A stretch of 64,000 nt of DNA from Alcaligenes endophyticus. GTDB lineage: Bacteria; Pseudomonadota; Gammaproteobacteria; Burkholderiales; Burkholderiaceae_B. The notes below the pieces were generated by a model, which was given only the letters and a program-made list of their open reading frames with translations, did no database searches and was not told where the DNA came from. Positions 36,806 to 46,500 of the stretch are shown in pieces (the stretch's first letter is position 1; each line of letters opens with the position of its first letter). The stretch lies in NCBI RefSeq assembly GCF_026344035.1, contig NZ_JAPKND010000006.1:150739-214738 (forward strand). Reading direction: 5' to 3'. Both the position numbers and the translations under genes were made by a program.

Positions 36806-37027
36806 TCACTTTTTTTTCTGTTGGCATAACCTACCCCAGATTTCAGCCTCTATTTCTACATATCGCGCTACTCTGATGGGCGTAGCATCTATCTCCGCAT
36901 CTGACTGCCACTGAAATGGCATTTGCGCCGCCGTGCAATAATTACTGCTTGCCGGCGTCGCGCATCCGCTTGCGAGCGCGGTCACGCACAGCATCGTCAT
37001 CAAGACGATCGATCCTTTCAACTGCAT
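36806..37027 (-). CDS. Outer spanin lipoprotein (Rz1-like)
   Basis: A 73-residue lipoprotein: MQLKGSIVLMTMLCVTALASGC gives a signal peptide with lipobox LASGC, then a short periplasmic domain with no helix. It starts inside the Rz-like gene in another frame and overlaps it by 86 bases, the nested Rz/Rz1 arrangement. In the family the pair spans the periplasm and fuses the membranes at lysis. Start set at the ATG 37027; a TTG at 37036 is the alternative. Confidence 0.8.
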   Translation of the reverse strand: MQLKGSIVLMTMLCVTALASGCATPASSNYCTAAQMPFQWQSDAEIDATPIRVARYVEIEAEIWGRLCQQKKK

Positions 37028-37190
37028 CACGGGCAATCTCCATGGCGGCTATGTCCGCCTTTGCTTGTTTCAGTTCCGCTTCTTTGCGTGCTTCACTTTT
37101 GCCTGATTGCTTTGCAGTGAACCAGCCAACGATTAAAGCTAAGGCCCCTATTACATAGGGCCATATCGCGCTCAAAATGCTTTCTATCAT
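36942..37190 (-). CDS. Inner spanin (Rz-like)
   Basis: An 82-residue type II membrane protein: MIESILSAIWPYVIGALALIVGWF is one membrane helix, followed by a highly charged coiled-coil stretch (KSEARKEAELKQAKADIAAMEIARDAVERI). This is the form of an inner-membrane spanin. ATG at 37190 overlaps the endolysin stop (ATGA). Last holin-endolysin-spanin cassette gene together with the nested Rz1. Confidence 0.8.
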   Translation of the reverse strand: MIESILSAIWPYVIGALALIVGWFTAKQSGKSEARKEAELKQAKADIAAMEIARDAVERIDRLDDDAVRDRARKRMRDAGKQ

Positions 37191-37807
37191 TCCCCCTCCC
37201 ACATGAACTGAGGCAATTGACCGCGCGTAAGCTTGGCCTGAATCTTGGCTACAGCCTCTGCCTTAGTAATCTTTCCGTCTTTATTGAGATCCAATCCGGC
37301 GTTTTGCCGATAAGTCGTTGGGCGACTCGTTTTATCCCACAACGTCCAGTCATCCGGTTTACCGATTCCTGCCGGCCAAAGTATGGCCATATACACGTCA
37401 CCTATTGTTTTAAGTCGGCTGCGGTACGGCCAGAAGTAGGCCAGCACATATTCGAGCTGCTGCTCTGCTGTCATTGCGGCCAAAGCGTCAGTCGTCGTAC
37501 CAAGCCCTTTAGCGGTAGCGGGCATAAACTGGATAAGTCCTGTAGCGCCACTGCCGGCAGCATTCTTTATCTTTGGGCTGAATGTTTCTGCTGACTCGAA
37601 CGCCATGCAAGCCATCAGATAATCTGGCTCAACGCCGAGCTCGCGACATATCTCGAAAAGTCGCTCACGAAAAGCAGCGCTCACTTTTTGGCCCCACGCC
37701 AAACGACGCAAAGACTTGCTTTCAATAGGCTGTAGCTGTTTCTCAGCTTTCTCCGGACGAAAAAAAAGGGCCACTATGGCCCGTGCTAGTTCTATCAGCT
37801 TATTCAC
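37187..37807 (-). CDS. Phage endolysin, lytic transglycosylase-like with EF-hand-type motif
   Basis: A 206-residue protein with an SLT-like transglycosylase fold: catalytic glutamate at E71 in ACMAFESAETFSP, then GSGATGLIQFMPATAKGLG typical of this family. The C-terminal region has DLNKDGKITKAE (D173, N175, D177, G178, T181, E184), which fits a calcium-binding EF-hand/dockerin loop. The N-terminus is basic with a short hydrophobic stretch (ARAIVALFF) but no convincing signal peptide. It degrades peptidoglycan at lysis; the loop may make activity or folding calcium-dependent (inference). Overlaps the holin gene by 8 bases. Confidence 0.85.
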   Translation of the reverse strand: MNKLIELARAIVALFFRPEKAEKQLQPIESKSLRRLAWGQKVSAAFRERLFEICRELGVEPDYLMACMAFESAETFSPKIKNAAGSGATGLIQFMPATAKGLGTTTDALAAMTAEQQLEYVLAYFWPYRSRLKTIGDVYMAILWPAGIGKPDDWTLWDKTSRPTTYRQNAGLDLNKDGKITKAEAVAKIQAKLTRGQLPQFMWEGE

Positions 37808-38201
37808 TCACTTTCCCCTTTGCTAAATCACGCAGCTCACCGACTACCTCAGCAATATCGGCTTTTCGACGTTTATCAAAAAAATTAAAGCCCCAGCGAA
37901 CAATCGCCCATCCTGGTAGACCGCAGGCAAACGACAGGCCGAGCATTGCAACCAACCCCACAGGGTTCTCAGCCCAATGGTGCAGCTCGTAATGCTGAAT
38001 CACAGCGGCCCCGCCAGAGATCGATGCAATCACAGTGCTGATCACACCCACAATCCACTCTGACTGTGTTCGCGGGCGCAGAACACACATCACCACTAAC
38101 GTGGCCAGCCCTGCCCCCATCGCTCCCATACCAGCCATACCACCCATGGCCTTCCACACGGCCAGCCCCACCGCAGACGATCCCGTACTTGTCGGCTCCA
38201 T
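37800..38201 (-). CDS. Phage holin-like small membrane protein
   Basis: A 133-residue protein with three predicted membrane helices (residues ~18-42, 48-70, 80-103) and a charged C-terminus (DKRRKADIAEVVGELRDLAKG), the class I holin layout. The ATG at 38201 has a GGAAGAGGG ribosome binding site. Its position directly before the endolysin supports holin function. I do not recognise a specific holin family. Confidence 0.75.
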   Translation of the reverse strand: MEPTSTGSSAVGLAVWKAMGGMAGMGAMGAGLATLVVMCVLRPRTQSEWIVGVISTVIASISGGAAVIQHYELHHWAENPVGLVAMLGLSFACGLPGWAIVRWGFNFFDKRRKADIAEVVGELRDLAKGKVSE

Positions 38202-38249
38202 TGCCCTCTTCCTTTTTAAAACGGTCGGCATAGCTGTCTCCCGTAGACG

Positions 38250-38278
38250 TAAAAAAAGCCGCTCTAGGCGGCTGGATA
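38250..38278 (-). terminator. Intrinsic terminator, copy 2 of a duplicated unit
   Basis: On the minus strand, a 6-bp GC stem (AGCCGC/GCGGCT, 38257-38273) with a 5-base loop runs into seven Ts. It overlaps the stop codon of the DUF4376 gene and precedes the holin gene. The same 29 bases occur at 39990-40018. Confidence 0.8.
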
Positions 38279-38692
38279 GTCCCAAATAACTTCATCAACA
38301 CTTTGCTTGTCGGGCGCGAACTGAACTTGCTCTGCTAGCTGTGCGTTATGCTGCATCAGCATCAGAATGCGCGCCTTTGCTTCACGTCCAACTTGCTGAA
38401 TCTGCGCTGCAGTGTGCGGACGCATTGCCCACTCTCCCGCCGCATCAGCGCACCAAAACGGTGTCGTCCAGTTTGACGGTAAATCAGGCAGTAGTGAGTC
38501 AGTGACGCTACCGGCGAGATTCAACTGATCGGTCTCTTTGCTCGGATATAGATGCAAATCACCGAGAGCGTCGGACTCAAAGCCTGCTGTGATTGCATCG
38601 CGGCATTGTGTTGAAAGCGCCGCTATTTTCGATTCTTTGAGCTTTTTTAATTTTTCAGAGGCAGTAATCAGTTTAGAAAGATCGATACTCAT
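38264..38692 (-). CDS. DUF4376-type tail fibre-associated protein
   Basis: A 142-residue protein with the WTTPFWCADAAGEWAMRPHTAAQIQQVGREAKARI stretch (two halves of it read as the DUF4376 pattern) that recurs in proteins encoded just after tail fibre genes in prophages. A coiled-coil N-terminus (ASEKLKKLKESKIAALS) precedes it. Role is unknown; chaperone or fibre accessory is likely from position. It ends in DYPAA, coded by the terminator sequence. Overlaps the previous gene by 4 bases (ATGA). Confidence 0.75.
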   Translation of the reverse strand: MSIDLSKLITASEKLKKLKESKIAALSTQCRDAITAGFESDALGDLHLYPSKETDQLNLAGSVTDSLLPDLPSNWTTPFWCADAAGEWAMRPHTAAQIQQVGREAKARILMLMQHNAQLAEQVQFAPDKQSVDEVIWDYPAA

Positions 38693-38979
38693 ACGGGCAA
38701 CTCCACGGGACCGTCAGCCGGATTAATAATAGTCTGCGGAAAGCATGCTGCTTGCGATGCATCGGGACCGTGCGGAAGAAGCAGCGTGATGTGTAATACG
38801 CCATCAATTCGCTCTATGTCTCCGGCTATGAACTCGCAATCGACCGCGCTCGCAGGAAGCGTTGCGCCGTCTGGGATGACTGAAAAGTCGAAGGTTTGAC
38901 CATTGATAATAAGTTTATCGCCCTGCCTACTAAGGTCAAGCGAATCGTCTCGACGTTGGGATTCAAAATGTATTTTCAT
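38689..38979 (-). CDS. Small tail-region protein of unknown function
   Basis: A 96-residue acidic protein: MKIHFESQRRDDSLDLSRQGDKLIINGQTFDFS, with many beta-strand-like stretches. Recurrent in prophage tail regions between fibre gene and DUF4376 gene. A GGAAG ribosome binding site supports the ATG at 38979. Co-transcribed with its neighbours (stop overlaps the next start, starts 3 bases past the fibre stop). Confidence 0.7.
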   Translation of the reverse strand: MKIHFESQRRDDSLDLSRQGDKLIINGQTFDFSVIPDGATLPASAVDCEFIAGDIERIDGVLHITLLLPHGPDASQAACFPQTIINPADGPVELPV

Positions 38980-38981
38980 GA

Positions 38982-39779
38982 TTACTTCCATCTTCCAACA
39001 GCTATCACGCCAACGTGGCCGTTGCGCTCGTCGTCATAAGCCCCCCATATTGTTAGCGTGGTATTGGTATGAGTAGAGCCAGACTCGCTTAGCCAATTCC
39101 TGCTAGAGCCCAATCGGCAAGCGCCTGATACCGTTGGTAAGGAACCAGTCAAAAATGCGGCGGGGAATGTCCAAATTAAATCTCGATAAAATACGTTGTT
39201 ATAAGCAGTCGCCGTTGCAAGGCCCGTATAATTCTTTAGTATCCGACAAATTTGCGTACCATCAGCAAACCTCACATACTCTCCGCTGGCGTTGCTTCCC
39301 CGCTCAATAATAGCGCCGCCGCTCATTGTCCCCACGACATCTACTAAAGCTGCAGTGCCAAGATCATTGGTACCCATCACTGCAAGCCCTTTTAGCCCTA
39401 AATTCTGCCGCGCCGCTGCAACATCAGTCAGATCTGATAAGTTCGCTCCTTTTACTAAACGACTACTCTCAACCGCAGCCAAACGAGTCGGAAAACCACC
39501 CATGTCTTGCGCGAGTGACGACAAAATGTCAGCACTGCGTTTTAAATACCCATGAACCGGAACCAGCGAGTATTTTTGGCCTGTCGCCGTAGGGCCTCTG
39601 TACGGTACAGTCAGCGTTATCGATGTATTCGATGCAACGTTCAAAACTTCGTACAACCGCCCGTCGGGACCCTGAAATGCATCACCTGGCCGTGCACCGG
39701 CTAGCCAGTTCGTATTCACACCCGCTACGTTCGCGTTGTTCAGCGTTACGTTTACTGTGCCTGTATCATGCCAAGCCAT
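38982..39779 (-). CDS. Phage tail fibre protein
   Basis: A 265-residue fibre-like protein: MAWHDTGTVNVTLNNANVAGVNTNW with a repeat-like beta region, DLTDVAAARQNLGLKG (the recurring tail-fibre motif) and a C-terminal domain with WGAYDDERNGHVGVIAVGRWK. Such proteins form or attach side fibres that contact the host surface. Overlaps the 70-residue gene upstream. Confidence 0.8.
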   Translation of the reverse strand: MAWHDTGTVNVTLNNANVAGVNTNWLAGARPGDAFQGPDGRLYEVLNVASNTSITLTVPYRGPTATGQKYSLVPVHGYLKRSADILSSLAQDMGGFPTRLAAVESSRLVKGANLSDLTDVAAARQNLGLKGLAVMGTNDLGTAALVDVVGTMSGGAIIERGSNASGEYVRFADGTQICRILKNYTGLATATAYNNVFYRDLIWTFPAAFLTGSLPTVSGACRLGSSRNWLSESGSTHTNTTLTIWGAYDDERNGHVGVIAVGRWK

Positions 39780-39978
39780 CGTCTACCTCCTTTTCGCTGT
39801 GATACGCGACTGCGCTAGCTTCCGCTGCAGCATCCCACTCTGCTTGTTCTACCGCTCCCTGCATAGAGTTAGCGATAGCAACAGCGATGCTACGCACCAT
39901 TCCGCCCGCTAGCTCAGGCGTAATACGATTGCCCATATTGTTTGCAAAAACTTGCTCGATAATCTGTTTAATATCCAT
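39766..39978 (-). CDS. Small phage protein of unknown function
   Basis: About 70 residues, mainly helical: MDIKQIIEQVFANNMGNRITPELAGGMVRSIAVAIA and an acidic tail (HSEKEVDDGLA). Start at 39978 preferred because the ATG at 39990 lies inside the terminator's T run without a ribosome binding site. Located between a terminator and the fibre gene. Confidence 0.65.
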   Translation of the reverse strand: MDIKQIIEQVFANNMGNRITPELAGGMVRSIAVAIANSMQGAVEQAEWDAAAEASAVAYHSEKEVDDGLA

Positions 39979-39989
39979 TCCGTCACCCA

Positions 39990-40018
39990 TAAAAAAAGCC
40001 GCTCTAGGCGGCTGGATA
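39990..40018 (-). terminator. Intrinsic terminator, copy 1 of a duplicated unit
   Basis: Same 29 bases as 38250-38278: GC stem 39997-40002/40008-40013 with a 5-base loop, then seven Ts on the minus strand. It overlaps the stop codon of the 68-residue gene. Confidence 0.8.
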
Positions 40019-40210
40019 CTTGTCTTTAACTGCTGCGCATTCGTCTACCCACTTCCCAACGTCCGGCGGTAGCTCTTGGCCTTGCTCTTGCAGATGCTGC
40101 GCAAGCTTAAACACTGCATCAAGCTGATCACCGATGGCGGGATACTCTTTCCGGCGACGCTCAGCGTAGTCATTCGGCTTGTGATGTATTTTCAATCGTG
40201 TAACTCCCAT
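40004..40210 (-). CDS. Small phage protein, XkdW-like region
   Basis: A 68-residue hydrophilic protein: MGVTRLKIHHKPNDYAERRRKEYPAIGDQLDAVFKLAQHL. The RRKEYPAIGDQLDA motif recurs in small proteins near tail fibre genes in many phages; function unknown. It ends in KYPAA encoded by the terminator repeat. Overlaps the upstream gene by about 40 bases in another frame. Confidence 0.65.
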   Translation of the reverse strand: MGVTRLKIHHKPNDYAERRRKEYPAIGDQLDAVFKLAQHLQEQGQELPPDVGKWVDECAAVKDKYPAA

Positions 40211-40547
40211 CAAGATAAGGCCACCGCTCTACCCGAACTTGGTAAGTGCCAGGGTGCTGAAACGACAGCTCAACATCGCCGCCGTCTACGCACTCGTAAC
40301 TCTGGTTCTCTATATGTATAGTTGAGCCGGGACGCACGCCACGGAGCCACAGTCCATCCACTACTGCTGGGCACGGCTGGCGCTTGTGTGGCGTACCACC
40401 GTAAAACCAGTAAGTATCGTCGTATTCACCAATTGCACTCTCGCCATCCCATAGTGCAAGAGTGGGCACTATTACATGCTTGAAGTCGCCAAATACCGTC
40501 TGGCACATTCGCCCGTCTTTAAATAATGTATATATTGTGTCAGTCAT
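40170..40547 (-). CDS. Tail-region protein of unknown function
   Basis: A 125-residue protein with several aromatic residues and a beta-sandwich look: IYTLFKDGRMCQTVFGDFKH, FYGGTPHKRQPCPAVVDGLWLRGV, HPGTYQVRVERWPYLDGSYTIEN. I do not recognise the family. Starts 2 bases after the J-like gene, so it is part of the tail tip/fibre module. Confidence 0.65.
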   Translation of the reverse strand: MTDTIYTLFKDGRMCQTVFGDFKHVIVPTLALWDGESAIGEYDDTYWFYGGTPHKRQPCPAVVDGLWLRGVRPGSTIHIENQSYECVDGGDVELSFQHPGTYQVRVERWPYLDGSYTIENTSQAE

Positions 40548-40549
40548 AA

Positions 40550-43500
40550 TTACCTCATCGCGGACTCTATACGCACAAAAACCTCACTAAACGAATCAGC
40601 CACCCTAGGCTGAACTAATCTAACGCCGACGTTGCCAGCAGGCATATCAATTACTACAGAAAACTGCCCTCCTAGGACAATATAGTTATTGGCGGCTTGG
40701 GAGAAAAAAACTCCGGATGTAGTGAATTTCAGTATCTCTGCTCCGGTCACTGTATTAATCACACTGTGATAGTTTAGAGACTGACTATTACCGAAGACGT
40801 CCGACACGTTTACCGTGACTACCGCTTTCGCGGCTGCTGGTAAATACATTCCTACTGACGTGCTTCGCGACGACGCTGTGGTGATTTGCGCTGGGGCACT
40901 AGCAACAGCAGTAACCGTAATAGAGTTACCTGCAACCTTCAGCGTATCTACTGATGCATTAATAATATGAGCATTATTAATCTGTGCACTGCCAATCTTT
41001 GCTGATGTAATTACCCCATTTTCGATCTGAGCATTGCCAATAGCCGCGTTAGCAATCTTAGCTCTTGTGATCGATCCGTTTGCGATATGGGCATCAGTAA
41101 TACTCGCGCTTCCGATCAGTGCGGTGTTAATGATCGCCGCCCCGCCCTGCACTGAAAACACCGCTTTTGGCTGCCCGTTTACGTCGTGCATGACATTGAA
41201 CATGTCGGCTAACACGTTAAATGCAGAGCGCGTCACCCCGCCTTCGTTAACAATCCCCAAGCTAGTACCCGCTATGTACGGCACGCCTCCAACATTAAGC
41301 TGAACATTAATGCCCCACTGAGCCAGCATTTTTCCCTCTAGCTCAACTAGCGCCTGTAAAGTTTCCTGCACTGCTGCGCTATTACCGCCAAGGCTTGTTT
41401 TTACGATATCCACGATCTCAGCCATCGCAGTGACTTCAGTCGCTACTATTTGCCGCGTCTCTGCGATCGCTGCATAGCTATCCCATAGAGCCAACGCCTT
41501 ATCGAGCTCAGCATCTTCCTCTGCGTACAACTGTCGCAAGCCTGCTTGTAAGATGTTTTGCTGATTGATGACCGCTTTTTCAGTACCGTCTAGCTTTGTG
41601 TTTGTCTGATTCAGCGCGTCGGCAGTGGCCTGCAAACCTGTTTGCGGATGATTAATCGTGTTGCTCAGCGACGTAACGGCTTGACCCTGACTCGTCACTT
41701 TGCCGTCTAATTGCTCGACTTTCGTACTTGTCGCCTGAATCGCAGTTGCATTTGCAGCGATAGCTTCTACGGTTTCAACGTCACTGGCCTGCCAATCCAG
41801 AGGTGGGACTACGTCTCCTTTGTATAACGCTGCCCAATGAATTGTGGCTTCACCAGCTTGATTACCAGGTGACGGCGTGAAGTAGAACTGCAAATCTCGC
41901 GGCGAAAGATTCGAAGAGTTCTTTGTAAACTTCGTCACTTTAATAGAGCGCGTAGCTGCTCTTGCAACTTCACCCGCATTTTGACTAGAACCCCCGACCC
42001 AAACACCAACCGCCGTGCCAGCCGCGCCTGAATGGCTGACACAAGTAACAAGTGTGTATTTTTCGTTGGGTACAAAACTCTCAGATAGCCTGTATTTACC
42101 AATCAAATACACAAGACCGCTGCGCACAATCTCAGCATTACTATCCAATAATAAATTGCCCGCTGCACCCGCAAGCGCACCCACAGTGTTGCTCAAGCTA
42201 GTAACACGCTGGCTTTCAGTGGAGATCGCCTGATCATTACGCTGAACAGCCGTCGTGAGCGAATCAACCGCATCAGCGGTAGCGACTTTCCCAGTGCCCA
42301 CTGGCATACGAGCCTCAAGCGCTGCCGAGCGGCCTGCTAAGGCGCTGTCAGCTGCAGCACGCACCTGCGACTCACCAGCAACGCTAGCTTCCGTCGCTAC
42401 TTTTCCGGTACCGGCCGGCATCCTAGCCTTAAGGCCAGTAATTTCCGTCATCGCTGCTTCGTCGCCCGAAACACGCGCTTGCCGCTCATCAAAGATCAGC
42501 CCTGAGGTAACGTTAGGCAGCGTGACGCCGGTGGGATCTGCTTTACCTATGAGTTTGACGCTTAAAGTCTCGCGGCTTGTAGCTTCTGCAATATCGGCAG
42601 TAGCACGTAGCTTAGCCTCATTATTTAACGCCGCAGTCGAAGCGCCAGGCGCAGGACGACCGATAGCGAACCAGTCAAAAGCATAATAATTATCGGGGCT
42701 CAGCGTGGCGTGCGTTCCTCTCAGGATAATGCCGTCGATAATCCCTTGGTGGGTGTGAGTAAACACGATGACACCAATGCCGTTCTCATCCCAATCAGGC
42801 TGAGCCGGAACGTGCATTGTGTAGTACCCGCCCGTAGCACCCGGCGCATAAAGCCCAACAATTGGATTCCATGCAGGGTTCCCCACTTTCTTAAGACGCA
42901 AGCGCACCTGCGGGTACTCAGCGCCGTTCACATCTAAACCTCGGGGCGAAACCACGTAACCAACGCTATCAACCGGACGTAGCCAGCTGCCATCAATCAC
43001 CGAACCGCTCCAGCCCTCCCTATTACCCTCCCAGTACCACATCTTCGCGTAGTCGAACTGCTCGCCGATGCCTGCCTGTAACTGCGACATTTGCTGCACA
43101 ACAGACTCGTGATTATCCGCAACCACGCGCTTTAAACCACCAATCAAACCAGTGCTAACTTGATTAACATCGGAACCCGAGTAGTCGCCGCGCACTTGCA
43201 CAGCAAGCGTTTGGCGTGCGTTCGCCTCCGCACTATCACCCGAGGCGCGAGCCTGCTCTTCTGCACGAATAGCCGCGGCATTATCCCCCACTGCTGTCGT
43301 AACAGTATTGATTTGGCCCGCTAAAGATGCATCCGCTGCCTGTCGTTCCATTTTCTCCGTAGTAATAGCCGCACCGCGGGCTTGAGCTTCTGCCGTCAAG
43401 CCATCGGCTAACGCCTGCGCAGCAACAACCTGCCCATCTATACGTGCTTGAGATTCGGCTGCTACAGCATTACCGCGATCAATGATCTCTTTAGCAATAG

Positions 43501-46500
43501 CCTGCGCGTTGTCAGCGATTTGCACCGCCTGCTGCCCAGTCTCAGCTAGCGCATTTCCAGCAGTGTCACGGATATTCGGTATATCTAGAATATTGCCCAT
43601 GATGAGATCGCCGAGACCGTTGGCGATAAGGTCATGCGGCACCAGATCGTTATATTCTTGAGCATCATTAATCGGATGGCCTAAAACACCAGCGGCACTT
43701 TCTGAAGGAAACCACAGCCCCGCTTGATTTGCCTCATCGCGAACTCGGGCCCAGAACCACAATCGGCTCGTCAGCGACAGGCTGCCCAGCTCATGTTTTG
43801 TCTGCGGATAAGGAAACAGCCCGAGTAGGGCTGCGTCTAAAAAGTTTGGAGTTTGGCTTATCCAGATTTCAATATGAGTCAGGTTTATGCCTGATGGCCA
43901 CGCCCAATTTAACTGCAGCCCCCAATGTAAAGGCTTTGTTGATAAGTGCGTCAACACAGGTGGAGGAGCCATCGTCGCAGACACAGGCCCCACCCAGCTC
44001 GCCCATGGCCCGTGCATAACCCCAATGCCTCGCACTTGCACACGCCATGCCCCCACCGCAAGGCTTACAGTGATTGATGGTTTTTCATGCAAACCTAAAT
44101 CAAGCCACGTTTGTCCGTCATTGTTTGAAGCTCGAAACTCGTAATGCTCAGCTCCACGCGCAGGCGTTGCCGAAATAATCTGCTGCCCCGTCACTGCCGT
44201 GGGATACACAATTACGCTGTCTATAACAGGCGCGTTCGGCATGCTCGGCAATAAAGAGGACGAATTTGGAGGCGGTACCACACCGCCATTTTCAGCGCTA
44301 TGAACAGAGGGCGCGTAGTTAACGAAATCAATCGTCACGTTGCCCGATTCGTCAGGCTGCGTGCTGATAACCTGCGCTAACAAAGACCGTCGCTCGCCAG
44401 GCCCAAACTGATAATGCGTAAAATCCTCGCCCTGTCCGTTAGACACAAACACGTCATGGCCATCAATAGCGTCGGCGATAACCATCTCGCGCTCATGAGC
44501 GCCAGCGAAAACACGATAAGGACCATCGGGAGAGCCATCCCGCTTGCGCAGAGTAATATAATGATGCTCGCCAGCCCACCATTTCAGAGGCTCTGAGGTG
44601 ATTAACCGCTTAGTGCTGGGGCTATAAGACTCGATAAGTCCCGATAATCCCCATGCGGGCACATCATGACTTATTTCAACTAGATCGCCGTAACGAGGTA
44701 TATGCCCCTCCATTTCAGTTTGAAACGTAACAAAACGGCGCTGATCACGAATTTGAGCGGCAAGCGACATACCCTCGCGCCATGCTTGAGCACGATTTGC
44801 CACCATTGGCATTTGCAATCTGTAGGGGCGCTTCTTAGCACTCCCAGGCAAAACGCACTCGACTTCGTCGGGCTGCCATGTTTCCTCGTTAAAAAATTCA
44901 ACAATGATGTAATCAGGACTGTCATGCTGAGGAAAAACATAATCAACTGAGAACGAGTTGCTAATTATGTTGTTCGGCGTAAACATCAATGTTTTAACTG
45001 TTTTGGGCTCGTTGCGTATAAAGTCGATAATGCCCGCGTAGTACATCGGCATCGCACGTCCTGTGCGGGCCATTTGTGTCAACGCATCCCACAAAGTTGT
45101 TGCTGTATCAAAAACCCCATCACAGCGATCGCCTCGCTCGTCCCAAATGCGAGAAAGACGATACAAAGCCTGCAAATTAATACGGCTATCAGCCAACCCA
45201 CGGCCATAAATCGGATTCCTACATGCATCGGCAATCGCCCACGCGGGGTTGCGAGTCGCTGACACACCAAAAGACCACCCGTTCCCGGGGTGCCACGTTT
45301 TCAGCTTGCGCGTGCTGATAACGTTTACCCGTCGTGCTGTACTTTGATTTAAGTTATTAGTAGCGCGAATAATCATCGCTATCAGGGTTACATCGCCATA
45401 ATCCCTATGGTCTGGCAAATAAGCCCGTAAACCGCCCCATTGCAAGGTATTTCCTGCGCGACTCGACGCGTCTTTGCTGGATGTGCGCACTACGCTGACA
45501 GAGTAACGGCCCTCAGGAACATCGTAGCGATACGTCATCATCTGCGGGGTATTTGTTCCTGCCGAGAATGTTTCCTCACCTAGCGTAAAGAAAACGCCTG
45601 TTGGCTCGCCAGCATCGTCAATAGGATGCGCCCTTACCGTCCACGTAACCGTACGCGCATCCAAATCCCCTCTATCATTGGCGTAGAACAGGCCTGCTGG
45701 CAGCACTATATCAATTGCGATCTTAGTCGTAGTGGTGCCAGCAGGGTTAGCTACAAACGGACCGATAGCGGCGTGACCATTCTCATTTGTCCCCTTTAAC
45801 TCTAACCCCTGCACAGCGGATGACGTTACTACGTTGTCAGGAAATAGCGTAACGGCTCCGCCAGGCGGGATCACCTCGTACTGCACCTCGGCAAAATTAC
45901 TGATAGGCGTATCCTCGATGCGTATTTCTTCGATATCGTACTCGCCCTGCCCCAGGCAAAATAACTGATACAAATACGTTTCGTTACCAGAAAGCTCTGT
46001 GTACGGCTGCGCCGCAAAATCTGGGTACGCGCGAAATCGGCCATACTGAACCGGAATTGACTCCATTAAACGCGCCGTGTTGCCTTGCGCACCAATCGTA
46101 TAAGTAGGGCTCGCCTGCTCACGCGCCATCGCGCTGGGTGGTTTTGCTGGTGGAAACAAAACGGACATTAAGAGTCCACCAACCAGCATCATCCCCGCTG
46201 ATACGGCCGCACCCGCTACTACACCCCAAGCACCAGCAGCCAACGCACCGACGCCAGCCGTCGCCGCGGCAAGCGCCACCATAGCAACTACCTGCATGGG
46301 GTTAGATCCGCCGCCACCTTTACCAGGCACAAACAGCACACCTATCGAATCCTCCGACTTCACGCGGCGCGCCCACTGCTCCTGCATCAACCACTGCCCA
46401 TTCAGCATCACAACAAAGGTATGACGGCGGTGCAGCGTTTTCCCGCGCCCGGAGATCAAGCCTTGGTTGCGTAAGACGGTATCCAACCTAGTACCGGCGC

